Assembly: GCA_002104935.1 (NCBI GenBank)
Contig: MCGT01000017.1
Coordinates: 310,001-374,000, forward strand
Length of the DNA: 64,000 nucleotides
Direction of reading: 5' to 3'
Source of the DNA: Hesseltinella vesiculosa
Lineage: Eukaryota; Mucoromycota; Mucoromycetes; Mucorales; Cunninghamellaceae
Part shown: positions 33,241 through 43,284 of the stretch, piece by piece
Numbering within the stretch: the first letter of the stretch is position 1
How the letters are laid out: each line of letters opens with the position of its first letter
Translations under genes and position numbers: made by a program
The notes under the pieces: generated by a model
Database searches by the model: none
What the model was told of the DNA's origin: nothing
Seen by the model: only the letters and a program-made list of their open reading frames with translations

Positions 33241-33854
33241 TTTTTTTATCCTCTCTCTTGTTGAGAGGTACATATGCCGAGAAGGGTGGGCAGCGGGCGA
33301 AAAAGAAATACATGGAAACCGCATAGCCTGGTTTTTTTTTTTCGCTCTCCATTGCTTACATACAATGTTCAGCATTGGGCACAACTTCTAAACTAGGTGA
33401 TGCACGGCCGGTGAGTTCAAAAGGGAAAAAAAAAAAAAAAAGGGTGAAAATGACCCGGTTTTGCGATTGGGCAGGGCGAGGAATGGACCAGAAGGTATGT
33501 TTCTGCAAGGGTTGACTTGTTTACTGACATGAAACCTGAAACGAGGAACGAGTTTGGCAAAGATGGATCTTTCAAACAGACTGGGAGGTGAAAGGAGGCT
33601 TGTGTTTTCTTTTGGGGTCACAAGGACACCACTCACTGACATTTCCCTTTTTGTGGTTCATGCGGTGGAAAAAGTTTTTTTTTTGATTGGAAAATGAAAA
33701 GAGATAAGATCGATTTGGACCTCCGACCTCAGGCTTAAAAAACTCCAATTTTTTTTTTTTTTTTTTGCTGGTCTTCTCCAATTCAGTCTTTACGTTGCAT
33801 CGACTACCAGCCCATAGACCATTTGCGTTTTACCTATAGTTGCAGGTTCAAGTT

Positions 33855-35931
33855 ATGAATATTCCAAATGCTGTAGAAAGAGGCGAAGTGCGGCCCATGT
33901 CCAACCTACACCCGACACAATATGGCGCTGTCCAGCCTCAAGATATGCCCAGCTCCTCTTGGACTGAATCTACTTTCTCTGATCGTGTTGGTTCCTGGGT
34001 TGGCTCGTGTTCAAGAACGTCACTTATGTACATGGCAGAAAATGTCGCACGCTGTAGAACGGTCGAGGTAAGCTATAAAAGAGGGCTTTTTTTAGGGCTG
34101 CAAACCTTGAAACTCGGACCGTCAAAACTGAACCTTGTTTTGCTTTTTGAACTTTAGGAATCAGATCATGTTTCTATAGCTTCCAGTGAGACAAGGTAAG
34201 CTACTTTATTTGCCGGAAGAACGGGCTAATGTGGTGTATTTTAGATCAATGTATGAATACCATCCTACTGTGAACCGGCTACCATCACACCATGACCGCC
34301 CATCCCTGGCTGGCTATGCCCACATTGACAAGGTTGACAGTATCCACAGCACCATTTCTATCTGTATGCTTGATGCACAGAAGTCTTCGTTTTTGCAATC
34401 TGCCTTTAACTCCATCAATGTGCTGGCTGGCGTGGGAATCCTGGCGCTTCCTCTGGGCTTCAAGGTATGTTGTGCAAAAAAAAAAAAAAAAAACCAAGCG
34501 TCGTTTATTCAAATTCCTTTCCATTGGTGCATTAGTGTACTGGCTGGGTTGTTGGGATTCTCCTCTTTGCTTTTTGTCTCGGAGTCACCAACCACACTGC
34601 CAAGTTGTTGGGCCGGTGTCTTTCTGCCTTTCCCGAATGTTTGACTTACGGTGATATTGGCCGTTTGGCCTTCAAAGGCAAGGTTCCAATCTCTCTTTTG
34701 TTTTTGACCGAATTGACCACGGTCAGGTAAGAGGAAAAGGAGGAAAAAGGGGCAAGCGATTTACTTTCTTTTTTTTCGATCTAGCGTTGCATTGGTGGTT
34801 TTGCTGGCAGATGGATTGGAAGTGATGCTGCCGCATTACCACCCCCTTTGGATCAAGGTCCTGTGCTTCTTCATCCTGACCCCAATGCTGTTCTTCCCTG
34901 TGCGGCACCTCTCCTACACCAGTCTGGTTGGTATTTTCAGTGCCTTGTTTGTGGTGTTTGTCTTGTTTGTTGATGGTCTATCAAAACCCACCACACCAGG
35001 CTCTCTATGGGAACCGGCGGTAATGAGGATTTAGAGCGAAAAAGGAGGCTGGCGAAATGACATACGCACGGGAAAAAAAAAGGAGGTGCTTCCTATTGGT
35101 AAAGTGACTGACATGTGCATTTTTTTTTCAGGACACCATTCTTTGGCCTGTGGATTTCTGGTCAGCAGCAAAAGGATTAGGGTTGGTAAGTACCAAGGGT
35201 AAACAAGGAGAGTGCGCCATGAGGCATTTCAGCTGATCTCCTATATTTTTTTTTTTTTAGATCGTGGGCGGATTTGCCGGCCATGCTGTGTTCCCAACCA
35301 TCTTCCGAGACATGGCCCAGACCAAGCAATACAGTGGCATGGTTGATTTTACGTATCTGTCCACAGCCTTTATCTATCTCGGCGTTGCTGCTGGTGGCTA
35401 TCGCATGTTTGGGTCTTCAACGATGCAAGAAGTAAGCCGAAACTCAAGAGAAGCCGAGGCTGATGCCTTTTTCTCCCTTAGATCACGCAAAATTTGGTAG
35501 CCGTTCCAGAATACAACCAAGCCTTGAATAGAGCTTTGCTGTTCCTGATCGCATTGAATCCCATCAGCAAGTATGCCCTGACGCTAAACCCGGTGGTTGT
35601 GACGATCGAGTCTATCGTGATCCCTTGGTTCAGCAACACACAGCATGAACAGAAGCAGCATGGCAGTCGCCATCGGCTCCTTGAAATCCTGTGCCGAACG
35701 TTGCTGAGCTTGTTCATTGTCATTTTGGCTTATATCCTTCCTGATTTCTCCCAGGTCATGGCGCTTGTTGGCTCCTTCTTTTCCTTTGCGATCTCGGGTA
35801 TCTTTCCCATCATGTGCTACCTCAAACTGTTCCATGGCTCCATCTCCATCCTACACACTGTGTACCTATATCTCCTTTTATTCCTGTGCTTAGCCATGGC
35901 CATCGCTGGTACCATTGCATGCTTCGTATAA
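33855..35931 (+). CDS. Vacuolar amino-acid transporter, Avt/AAAP family
   Basis: About nine exons from ATG 33855 (MNIPNAVERGEVRP). A disordered cytoplasmic N-terminus of about 150 residues (many Ser/Thr, likely phosphorylated) precedes the AAAP core. The first transmembrane segment has SSFLQSAFNSINVLAGVGILALPLGFK, the family signature. Further helices are WVVGILLFAFCLGVTNHTAKLLGRCL, VALVVLLADGLEVM, IVGGFAGHAVFPTIFRDM (a conserved substrate-site loop) and YALTLNPVVVTIE; the last two helices lie before the stop. About 11 helices in total, as expected for Avt1-type proton/amino-acid antiporters of the vacuole membrane. Substrate specificity cannot be read. A non-coding or coding exon upstream of 33855 is possible, since TTGCAG lies just before the ATG. 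Confidence 0.92.
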
Positions 35932-36886
35932 ACTACCCCACTCTGCCAATAAAAAAAGTTTTGCATAAAAAAAAAAAGGTTCAAGCCCTTGTGGATTTCC
36001 TTCTCCGCTTTCCTTCTCCGAGGCTGTGGAAGGTCAATTGATCGTACAGTATGACAACAGCTCTCCACACGTTCCAGGTGGAATGTGGCTACCTTTGAAT
36101 CCTTTTTATTTTTTTCGTGGGAAAGATCACTACTCGCTCCAGGCCCAATTTGGAAAAGGCAATGGCTGGCCAAGTTCAACTGGGCTTCCTTGCTCTTTTA
36201 TTTTTTTCCTGTAGATGCGTGGCCACGTGGTGGAAGCAAGAGTCTGCGACGAACGTGAAGGCAACCACTATTTCATCCGAGCTCTGATTTCTCGGTTTTT
36301 TTGACCATCATGGGAGGGCTTTTGGCACCCATGTGGCATCGATCTGGTTTGCTGTGCGGTGCAACGGGGGACGTCCAGGTAGTCTGGCCACTGGCAGTCC
36401 AACTGCTAATCTTGCAAGTAGGGCATGAGACCCTGGTAAAGCTACTCGACACTGTGGTGCAACCAAGTGATTGTATTGTGCTAAACTGTTGCCATCAGCC
36501 GCTCGTCATCAGAAACAGCAACAACTACAGCAACTGGGCCGTCGCGTCAGCTGGAGACCAAGCGTCTCCCAAAGCCTCGGTGCATCACTTTAGTTGGACA
36601 TACCAAGACCAACCAGCTAGCCTTCTCTGGCATCACATCAGCTCTCTGGTTTCTTTTTCTTTTTTGACGACTTTTTTTTAATTGTTCATTTACAAGTGGG
36701 GATCAACAGGGGAAAGAAGAGGTTGCTATGGTACAGAAGAGACAGGAAAGGAGGCAAATGATGATTAACTACAAATTCGATGATGATCCAGTGGAAAAAA
36801 TAGAGAGGGGTAGGTGAATGGGGGTAAAATGTGAGTGGAAGAAGAAATGCAAAGATGAGCATGAGGGGGTAAATTGAGAGGACAGT
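35932..36886. other. Convergent intergenic region with an unassigned ORF
   Basis: About 955 bp between the 3' ends of the transporter and the Ups1-like gene. It holds an unassigned plus-strand frame (36310-36681) and an X-box-like GTTGCTATGGTAC at 36722-36734. No domain recognised on either strand. Confidence 0.4.
36310..36681 (+). CDS. Possible protein of about 120 residues, unknown
   Basis: ATG-started frame without stops (MGGLLAPMWHRSGLLC; LLILQVGHETLVKLLDTVV; SDCIVLNCCHQPLVIRNSN). Composition is protein-like in the middle, but the end (SFLTTFF) comes from a T tract. No promoter, domain or homologue is apparent. An upstream frame (MRGHVVEARVCDEREGNHYF at about 36214) may belong to the same transcript. 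It could be spurious. Confidence 0.2.
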   Translation: MGGLLAPMWHRSGLLCGATGDVQVVWPLAVQLLILQVGHETLVKLLDTVVQPSDCIVLNCCHQPLVIRNSNNYSNWAVASAGDQASPKASVHHFSWTYQDQPASLLWHHISSLVSFSFLTTFF

Positions 36887-37722
36887 TCAAACATCGAGAG
36901 AAGGTGACATCAGAGCTGGGATCCTTCCACCAACCTGTTTTTCTCGCAAAAGTTGTAATATATGTCGCATGCCTTTTCGTGCCTATGAAAGGAAAAGGTG
37001 ATGAGCATGATCAGGCGTGGCGTGAGAATGAAATACCTTGGAGGCATTGGCGGCAAAGGAGGATTGGCCAAAGCCTTCGATGCGGCCGGCCAGACCCCAG
37101 CCGAAGCGTGAAATGATGCGAGCTTCGGTTTTGCAGCTTGTCCAGTCGCCATGGCGAGTAAACGTTTGGGTTTCTTCGACTTGCATGATCCGAACATGGT
37201 TCAAGTTCTTTGTTCTGGTCACCATGGTCATGGCTTGTGGGTCGACTTCGGATTCTTCAATGACAAAAGCCTCTGAGTTTTTCACCAACTGGCAAAAAAA
37301 AAGGTGGGTTAGTTTCCGAAGCAGGCGTGAAAAGAGAGCAATGCGAGAATGAGAATTACCGCTTGAGGAAACCATTTGGGCACTTTGCCTTTTTTCAAAA
37401 CAAGGCGAGTGGTTTTCAAAACACCACGATCATCGACATATCGATCCAGGACATCGACAGCCAGCACTATGAAGGAAAATAATGACAATGTCAACGACCA
37501 GTCACGCAAGCGCTGAATAGCTTACCATGCGAAGCAAAAGGATTAGGATATCTTAGCCAAAAGGCCAAAGTGACGTTTTGCCATGAATGGCTATAAAAAC
37601 AAAAACAAAAACAAAACAAAAAAGCCAAAAGTGATCAATGCTTCAGGCCAATACTTCTTCTCCATTAACTTCATGACGACTACTTACTCGTATTGAAACG
37701 TATGTTGATAGAATTTGACCAT
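36887..37722 (-). CDS. PRELI/MSF1-domain lipid-transfer protein, Ups1-like
   Basis: About five exons from ATG 37722 (MVKFYQHTFQYE). Joined exons read HSWQNVTLAFWLRYPNPFASHVL, VDVLDRYVDDRGVLKTTRLVL, KKGKVPKWFPQA, NSEAFVIEESEVDPQ, MTMVTRTKNLNHVRIMQVEE and FGQSSFAANASKARKGMRHIL. The YPNPFxxHV and KxPKW blocks place it with PRELID1/Ups1 rather than Ups2/Slowmo. Ups1 acts in the mitochondrial intermembrane space with Mdm35, carrying phosphatidic acid to the inner membrane for cardiolipin synthesis. Length, about 210 residues, covers the whole domain. The last exon ends PALMSPSLDV. It is divergent from the bZIP gene. Confidence 0.92.
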
Positions 37723-38195
37723 GACAACAACAAAAGGAAATGGCAAGGGTGGAAAAAAAACAAGGGCAACCAAGAAAAAAAAAAAAAAAAAGTTTAAAAC
37801 TTCAAGCGGCTTCTGGAAAAAAAAGTTGACGACCTCACACGACGGGTGCAACCGTTTTTCTGGCTCAGCAGCCAATCACCGTACGATGCCTTCCTAGCCA
37901 GATCCGTTGAACAATGTGCCAGCAGCCCCAGCCAAAAGCTGGCTGGCACAGTTTAGCATGATCGCGATAAAGCAAGACGATGATTGGCTGGAAGGATATA
38001 AGTAAGCGTTGGAGGGGACTGCTCATTTGCTTTGTCATCGGTCGCACAATTCGTTTTTTTTTTTGACGAATGGATGGAGGTGGGGTTTTTCTTCACACTG
38101 GTTTTTTTTTTTTTTTGCTCGTCTCGCTTCTCTTCTGTAAATTCCATTTATTTATTTTTTTGTATATCTTTTATTTTTTTACCCCACTTTTCGTC
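37723..38195. other. Divergent intergenic region, Ups1-like / bZIP
   Basis: About 470 bp. It holds a CCAAT at 37872-37876 and an inverted CCAAT (ATTGG) at 37983-37987, about 110 bp apart, and T tracts before the bZIP start. This is a likely bidirectional promoter. Confidence 0.5.
37872..37987. promoter_or_regulatory. Pair of oppositely oriented CCAAT boxes
   Basis: AGCCAATCA at 37870-37878 and its inverted form TGATTGGCT at 37981-37989 face each other in the divergent promoter. Both have the NF-Y-preferred flank. The arrangement suits bidirectional transcription; function inferred. Confidence 0.4.
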
Positions 38196-39875
38196 ATGTC
38201 TTTAGCGTCTAACAACAAGGTGGAAATCGACCAAGCAACCATTGACCTTATCAATGCTGCTATCCTTAGCAATAAAACGGTATTACAGCAGCAACTGCTC
38301 CATTCACTGGAGGAGCGACAGCGTGAATCGACAAAAGCAAAAGGTAAGAGCACCTCTTGCCTTGCCCCTCTCACATTTTTTTATTATCAGGTGCCAAGCG
38401 TACACTAGATAGCACTGGTGAAGAATGTAAGTCTTGTTGGGGACAAAAGTGAGACGAAGGAGACAAATAAACAGGATAGAAAGAGGGGCTGTGGGGACTG
38501 AGCTCCGTCTCATTGATTTGCCAACATTTAGCCGAGTCTGGAAACAATGCACCTAAACGGCCTGGGCGAAAACCTTTGGATAAATCAACCATCGCATTGG
38601 TAAGTGACTGGATTTGGTAACACAGCCTTCAAAAAAAAAAAAACACAATCAATGCTGCCTGAGAACAGGAGGAGCATGTGGTCATTTGTCACTTTATTGT
38701 CTTATCTCTCCTTTTTTCCCACTCACCCTTGTTTTTCTTGCTAGGATGCTCATCTGGATCCAAAAGCAAAACGAAAAGCCCAGAATCGACGAGCACAGCG
38801 CGCTTTCCGAGAACGCAAAGAACAGCATGTCTCTGAGCTTGAAGCTCGTATAAAGGAATTGGAGGATCTCGGCTCCAAGACCGACCAAGATCTACGTGAA
38901 GAAAACAACCGGCTAAGGGCCGAGCTGCAGCAACTGCAAGAAGAAAACAGCGCATTGAAAGATGCTCAATTCACGTTTGAGTTTCCCCATATACCACCAC
39001 CTAGCAACCCCAGCGCCTTGCCTAAATCCGAACCCGAGCAAAAAGAATCCACCCCGTCAGCCTTTTCTTCCAGCAGCCTGACGTCGCCGGACACGCCCAA
39101 CTACATGTCCTTTATGGATGACTCGGCCGTGGGCGATTCCAGCAGCTCCAGCAGCACCGAGCAATCCCCACTCTCGATGGCTGCCATCGAAGATGACTCG
39201 GATGCCCCGACCTCCAACACAAGTGCCACCACTCCCTTTTTAACCTTTGGCTCCGTGCTGTCTTCGTCGTCCCCTAGCTTTGATTTACTGGGCACCCCAA
39301 CCACGACCCAAACCCCCATTAGCTTACCCACCTCGGATCTCGTCAATCTGTACGGCACTGCCCACTCTCTGCTTGCTAATGTCAAGGAATCCCAGCCCCT
39401 ACCGACAAGCGCCACCAACAATGGCACGGATTTTAAGCAGTTGTTCCATGGCAAGGATGACTTGTTCTCCGACTATCGCGCGCCCTCGACAGATCAAACC
39501 CTGGCAGATGATGCTGTGTTTGATGGCTTTGGCTCGCTGTTTGGCAACGATGATCTTCTCTATGGCTTCCCTTCCCAGCATGACGCTGGCAAATTCTCCA
39601 TGAACGATTTCTACTTCCCATCGCTGGAACAACCCCAGCAACAAGATCAACGCTACCTTAAAAAAGATGCCCTTGAAGCCTCTCTCCACCGAGCCACCGA
39701 AGAAGGCCTACGTGCCTATGATGTCCAAAAAGAGCTGCAGCAATGTCCCGATTTTGATCTGGATGCTCTTTGCTCGGATCTGCACGACAAGGCCAAGTGT
39801 TCCGAAAGCACCTACATTATCACCGACAAAGATGTCAAGCTGTATATGAAGTGCTTTGAAAACCAGCTGGTATGA
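38196..39875 (+). CDS. Yap1/Pap1-type bZIP oxidative-stress transcription factor
   Basis: Four exons from ATG 38196 (MSLASNNKVEID). The basic region reads PKAKRKAQNRRAQRAFRERK, with the fungal AP-1 NxxAQxxFR signature, followed by a leucine zipper (HVSELEARIKELEDLG and on). A long disordered Ser/Thr/Pro-rich part holds short acidic-hydrophobic stretches (FDGFGSLFGNDDLLYGF) like activation motifs. The C-terminus is a cysteine-rich domain: CPDFDLDALCSDLHDKAKC, i.e. C-x8-C-x8-C, then a fourth Cys in YMKCFENQLV. This equals the c-CRD of Yap1 with its embedded export signal. In Yap1, oxidation hides that signal and the factor stays nuclear to induce antioxidant genes. Unusually, no cysteine occurs anywhere else in the protein, so the n-CRD partner residues are missing. 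Length is about 450 residues. Confidence 0.92.
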
Positions 39876-40565
39876 TCTCTTTTTTACATTCTTCCCCTCT
39901 CTTTCTCTGTTGATTTTTTTCTTGCCCTTGCATTTTTTTTTATATAAGCTACCATCGTAAATAAAAACATGTTTTTAAGATATTTTAGTTGCCCAGCCGT
40001 TCTGCCGCTCGCTAACGAGAAACCCCCCCCCTTGCCATTGCTATTCAATCCTTCTGAAAATCGGGCTGTCACCAAAAAACTACATCTTCCATTGGTGGCT
40101 TCAAAGAATAAGTCATTGGCTCTCCTAGAGTGGAATCATGGACATAGTTAAAATCACGGATAGAAAACCGCGATGGAAGAGTTATAGGGAAATAATAAGC
40201 CTAGGACATGTTGGTTGCGTCAATATGTAACAGAAAAACTGAAACATCGGCGTCCTATTAATAAAAATCTATCGCAGTGAGGAAGGCTTTCGCTTTTTCT
40301 TTCCGCGCAACTCTTAAAGTGTCTTATTGATTGGGCGCGCAGGAATATTTAGCAGGCAAAAGAAAACCGAGTGCGCGCAAACCAGGTCTGATTTGTCTGC
40401 AAAGCAATGCCAGCGCATGTGTACCCGATTTCTACCCACTGCAAACTTGATACCCCAACTTCAGCAAGATACTGTGTTTTTGTTTCGCGACATCCTACTT
40501 TTTACTTGCCGAGATTTATTTTTTTTTTTTGCGTCAAACTTTGATGGAGAAAGCGTAAACACAGA
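39876..40565. other. Convergent intergenic region
   Basis: About 690 bp between the bZIP and URC4 3' ends. I see no domain, tRNA or repeat; only C- and T-runs (40025-40033, 40509-40520). Confidence 0.45.
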
Positions 40566-42109
40566 TTACACCAGATGGGCTGAGGGTCGGATCATAATGG
40601 GTGGCACTTGTGTCAACGGCCGAGAGATTTCCGCCAAATCCTTGCCCACCTAAGAAAAACAGTGAGCAACCTAGCTCTTTATAGTAGGGAGCTGTCTTAC
40701 ACTATAGGAACCAGCCTCCATGAACTTGCTCAAGGGTAATGAAGTCCGGGTCTGTCTCAAGGCTTGTCGCACCTGGTCGGCAATGATGTCCATGTAGGCC
40801 ACTGTCAAAGCTCGCCATTCAATCACCACCGGGTCGTCCTTCTCAAACATGGGCGCTACTTCCATTTGTACCTGACCCAATCTCTTGGCATTCTTACTAA
40901 ACTGGTCCAGCCCTCGTTTGGTTTCCTCGGGTTTCAGGGTGAGAAAGCCAGTGTCCAACAACAGCCCGCCTATCACGGGTAAAAAAAAAAAAAAAGAGAG
41001 TGAGCAGGGTGACAGAGGTCGGCCGTCGAAAATTACCTTGCCAATGGTCTGGCACAGGGGTCAGGAGATCCTTGCCTTCGATGGTTGCACCGAGCAGTTT
41101 TTCCATGGGCTCGCTTATGGAGTAAATCAGCCATTGCGTGTACTTGTGAAACGGAATCTTCGCTTCCATGGAAGTGGCACTGTCCAATAATAAACTGGGG
41201 CAATCTTGTATATCTCCTTCAGGCCTTGCCCACAATTCTCCCAGCTGCATTGCTCCTGGCCACAACGTTTCCAACGGGATCAATGGGCCTTTCTTCGTAT
41301 GAATGGTAGCATGGTGATCCAGCAGATAGTCTGATTTCATTTCCCGCATGGATAGAAAAAATCGTCAATCTCGACCCTTCGACGCTTTCCTTTTTTGGGA
41401 GTACCTATGAAGTGACCCGGGCGGAAGGAAGTGCCTTGATCGCCGCGGAAGCAAGGCTGTGATTGAAGGACATGGCCGATATGCTGAAGCAGGCTCAGCC
41501 GATCTTCCAAACCCGGCAAGTGGGAAGCAGCTTGGAAGGTGGCCAGCACTGACTTGTCCAGTTTCACCAACACTTGGGCTGAAGAGAGACACGAAAATGA
41601 GTGGGCTGACCTGGCGTTTTTAATTTCTCACCATCCACTCGAAAAGGATCTTGTGGGTCACAGGAAAATGCCCCGGCTTTGAAGAGGTCGAGAGTGGCCA
41701 TGGCGATGCCTTGGCTGCCACCAATGGCTCGTGATGTTTTTGGGTCTTTGTAGTGCCAGGACCGCTGGCGGCTGACGCTTTCTACGTCCAAGGCCGAGGC
41801 AACAACAAATAAATCAACCAGGCGCTGCGTTTGAGCGAGTGGAGAGACGCCCTGCCAGGACTGAAGCAAGGTCTTGATCTGACCGTGACAGCCGAAGCGG
41901 TACCACTGACCATACATCGGCATTTGGTCCGGCATGCCCTGGTAATCTCGCTTCATTGTCGACACTACCAGATCCACCATATCCTGAAATTTTGTCGAGT
42001 CAACGTCAAAATGCCGCAATTGATTTTTATTGGCCAGCTGCTGGATTTTGAGACACTGCTCTCTCAATGTAATCAGGCCGGTGGGATCGCGAAGGGAGTC
42101 TTCAAGCAT
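40566..42109 (-). CDS. URC4: Uracil catabolism protein Urc4 (DUF1688)
   Basis: About five exons from ATG 42109 (MLEDSLRDPTGLITLREQC). The order follows DUF1688: AVRERC-like start, NQLRHFDVDSTKFQDMVDLVV, GQWYRFGCHGQIKTLL, LFVVASALDVESVSRQRSWHYKD, SQGIAMATLDLFKAGAFSCDPQDPFRVD, LPGLEDRLSLLQHIG, HHATIHTKKGPLIPLETLW, IPFHKYTQWLIYSISEPMEKLLG and TGLLTL-like GFLTLKPEETKR. The end is SYSVGKDLAEISRPLTQVPP. Urc4 belongs to the URC pathway, in which fungi and some bacteria use uracil or uridine as nitrogen source; its exact reaction is not settled. No other URC gene lies in the window. Length, about 430 residues, is normal. Confidence 0.88.
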
Positions 42110-42770
42110 GATTTAAAAATGGTTACAAATTCAAGGTGAAAAAGCCAAATTGTAAAAAAAAGTTGGTCTTTATAAGCATTTGTTTTCCAATGTGACGACC
42201 AAAAAAAAAAAAAAAGGAGAGGTCAGTCATTTACAAGTGGATGTGTCACCCTGGCACAAAACATGAATGTCGATCATCACCATTTTTTTCGTTTTATATC
42301 GAAATATCTCCTGGGGTAATGGCAAAGGAAAAAAAAAAGGAGTTGAAGCTAACCAAGCACGGCCTTTGCCACAGTGTGGTAGGTTTCCCAAAGGGCAGTT
42401 ATCAACATTGCTGCATTTAGTAATTGATCGTCCTTGAATCAAAGTTACAAGTGGGAGGCTCTCTTGCATGTCCTTCCCCGTTTTCCAAGATCGGTAGCTC
42501 TTTCCTCTTTTTTCTCCATAAAAACAAATACATGCCTCCTAAACAGCCATCACGCCGTGAAATTTTTTTTTTTTGAAAGCTCCTGCCATCCAAAAAAGGA
42601 CCAGTTTTCAGGGTCATACCCTAAAGCACTTTCATACCTCTCCTGCCAAATTGTTGTCTCCATGTTGATACATTTTGCTCCTTGACAGCCGGTGGTTGGT
42701 GGATGCCGACGTCGCACTTGTTGCTTGGCGTTTGCTCACCTCGATTTCATTTCTGGTTTTCTCTATGACA

Positions 42771-42778
42771 TGACGTCA
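42771..42778. promoter_or_regulatory. Palindromic CRE (bZIP site)
   Basis: TGACGTCA, the full palindromic site for CREB/ATF-type bZIP factors. It lies about 510 bp upstream of MMS19 and 660 bp upstream of URC4. Seen directly; binding inferred. Confidence 0.45.
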
Positions 42779-43015
42779 CAGCCACCAGAAACAATGGTGT
42801 TGCTAGGTTGATGGAGAAATGAAATCCCCTAAGTGCAAGAGACTCCTAGGACGAGACATCAGTTTATCCCGGCGCTAGCTTTCAAACGATGAAATTGATC
42901 GACGCGCTTTTAGCCTTTCGCCCCCCTTTCCCTTTCAGTCGATACAGGCGATCATAACATATCAACACATGAACGCATATGCGTCTGACCCTGTCGTCGT
43001 GCTCTTGCAGATCAA

Positions 43016-43020
43016 CCAAT
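43016..43020 (+). promoter_or_regulatory. CCAAT box
   Basis: CCAAT within AACCAATCAGCG, about 265 bp upstream of the MMS19 start; NF-Y-type flank. Confidence 0.35.
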
Positions 43021-43284
43021 CAGCGTCTGAACCTTATCGCGCGCAAATGAAAAATGAAAAAAAAAGAAGGGCTGGCAAAAACCCCATGGTTGATGTCACT
43101 CAAAAAAAAAAAAAGGATGCAATGACCACCTAAATAGGTCTTGTTGGACTGAGCCGTGACGTCTAGACAACAGTAAACCAAAAGGCAGAGGCTCCAAGTG
43201 AGCATACTTGGTTTGAAAAGCAAAATTTAAAAACACCGCAGGCTGACTCACCTCTCTTTTTACTTTAATTTATTCCCTGAACAG

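Larger units (their letters stand above)
31187..33854. other. Gene-poor region, 2.7 kb
   Basis: The longest stretch without an intact gene. Sequence is mixed and of ordinary composition, with A/T runs at 31685, 33425 and 33750. Two patches on the minus strand give protein-like but interrupted frames, listed as possible pseudogene remnants. No terminal repeats, tRNA or intact transposase were found. Confidence 0.5.
42110..43284. other. Divergent intergenic region, URC4 / MMS19
   Basis: About 1.2 kb. Visible elements are a perfect CRE (42771-42778), an X-box half-like GTTGCTAGG (42799-42807) and a CCAAT (43016-43020). Small open frames around 42230-42685 and 43020-43223 have no protein-like features. 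Confidence 0.5.
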
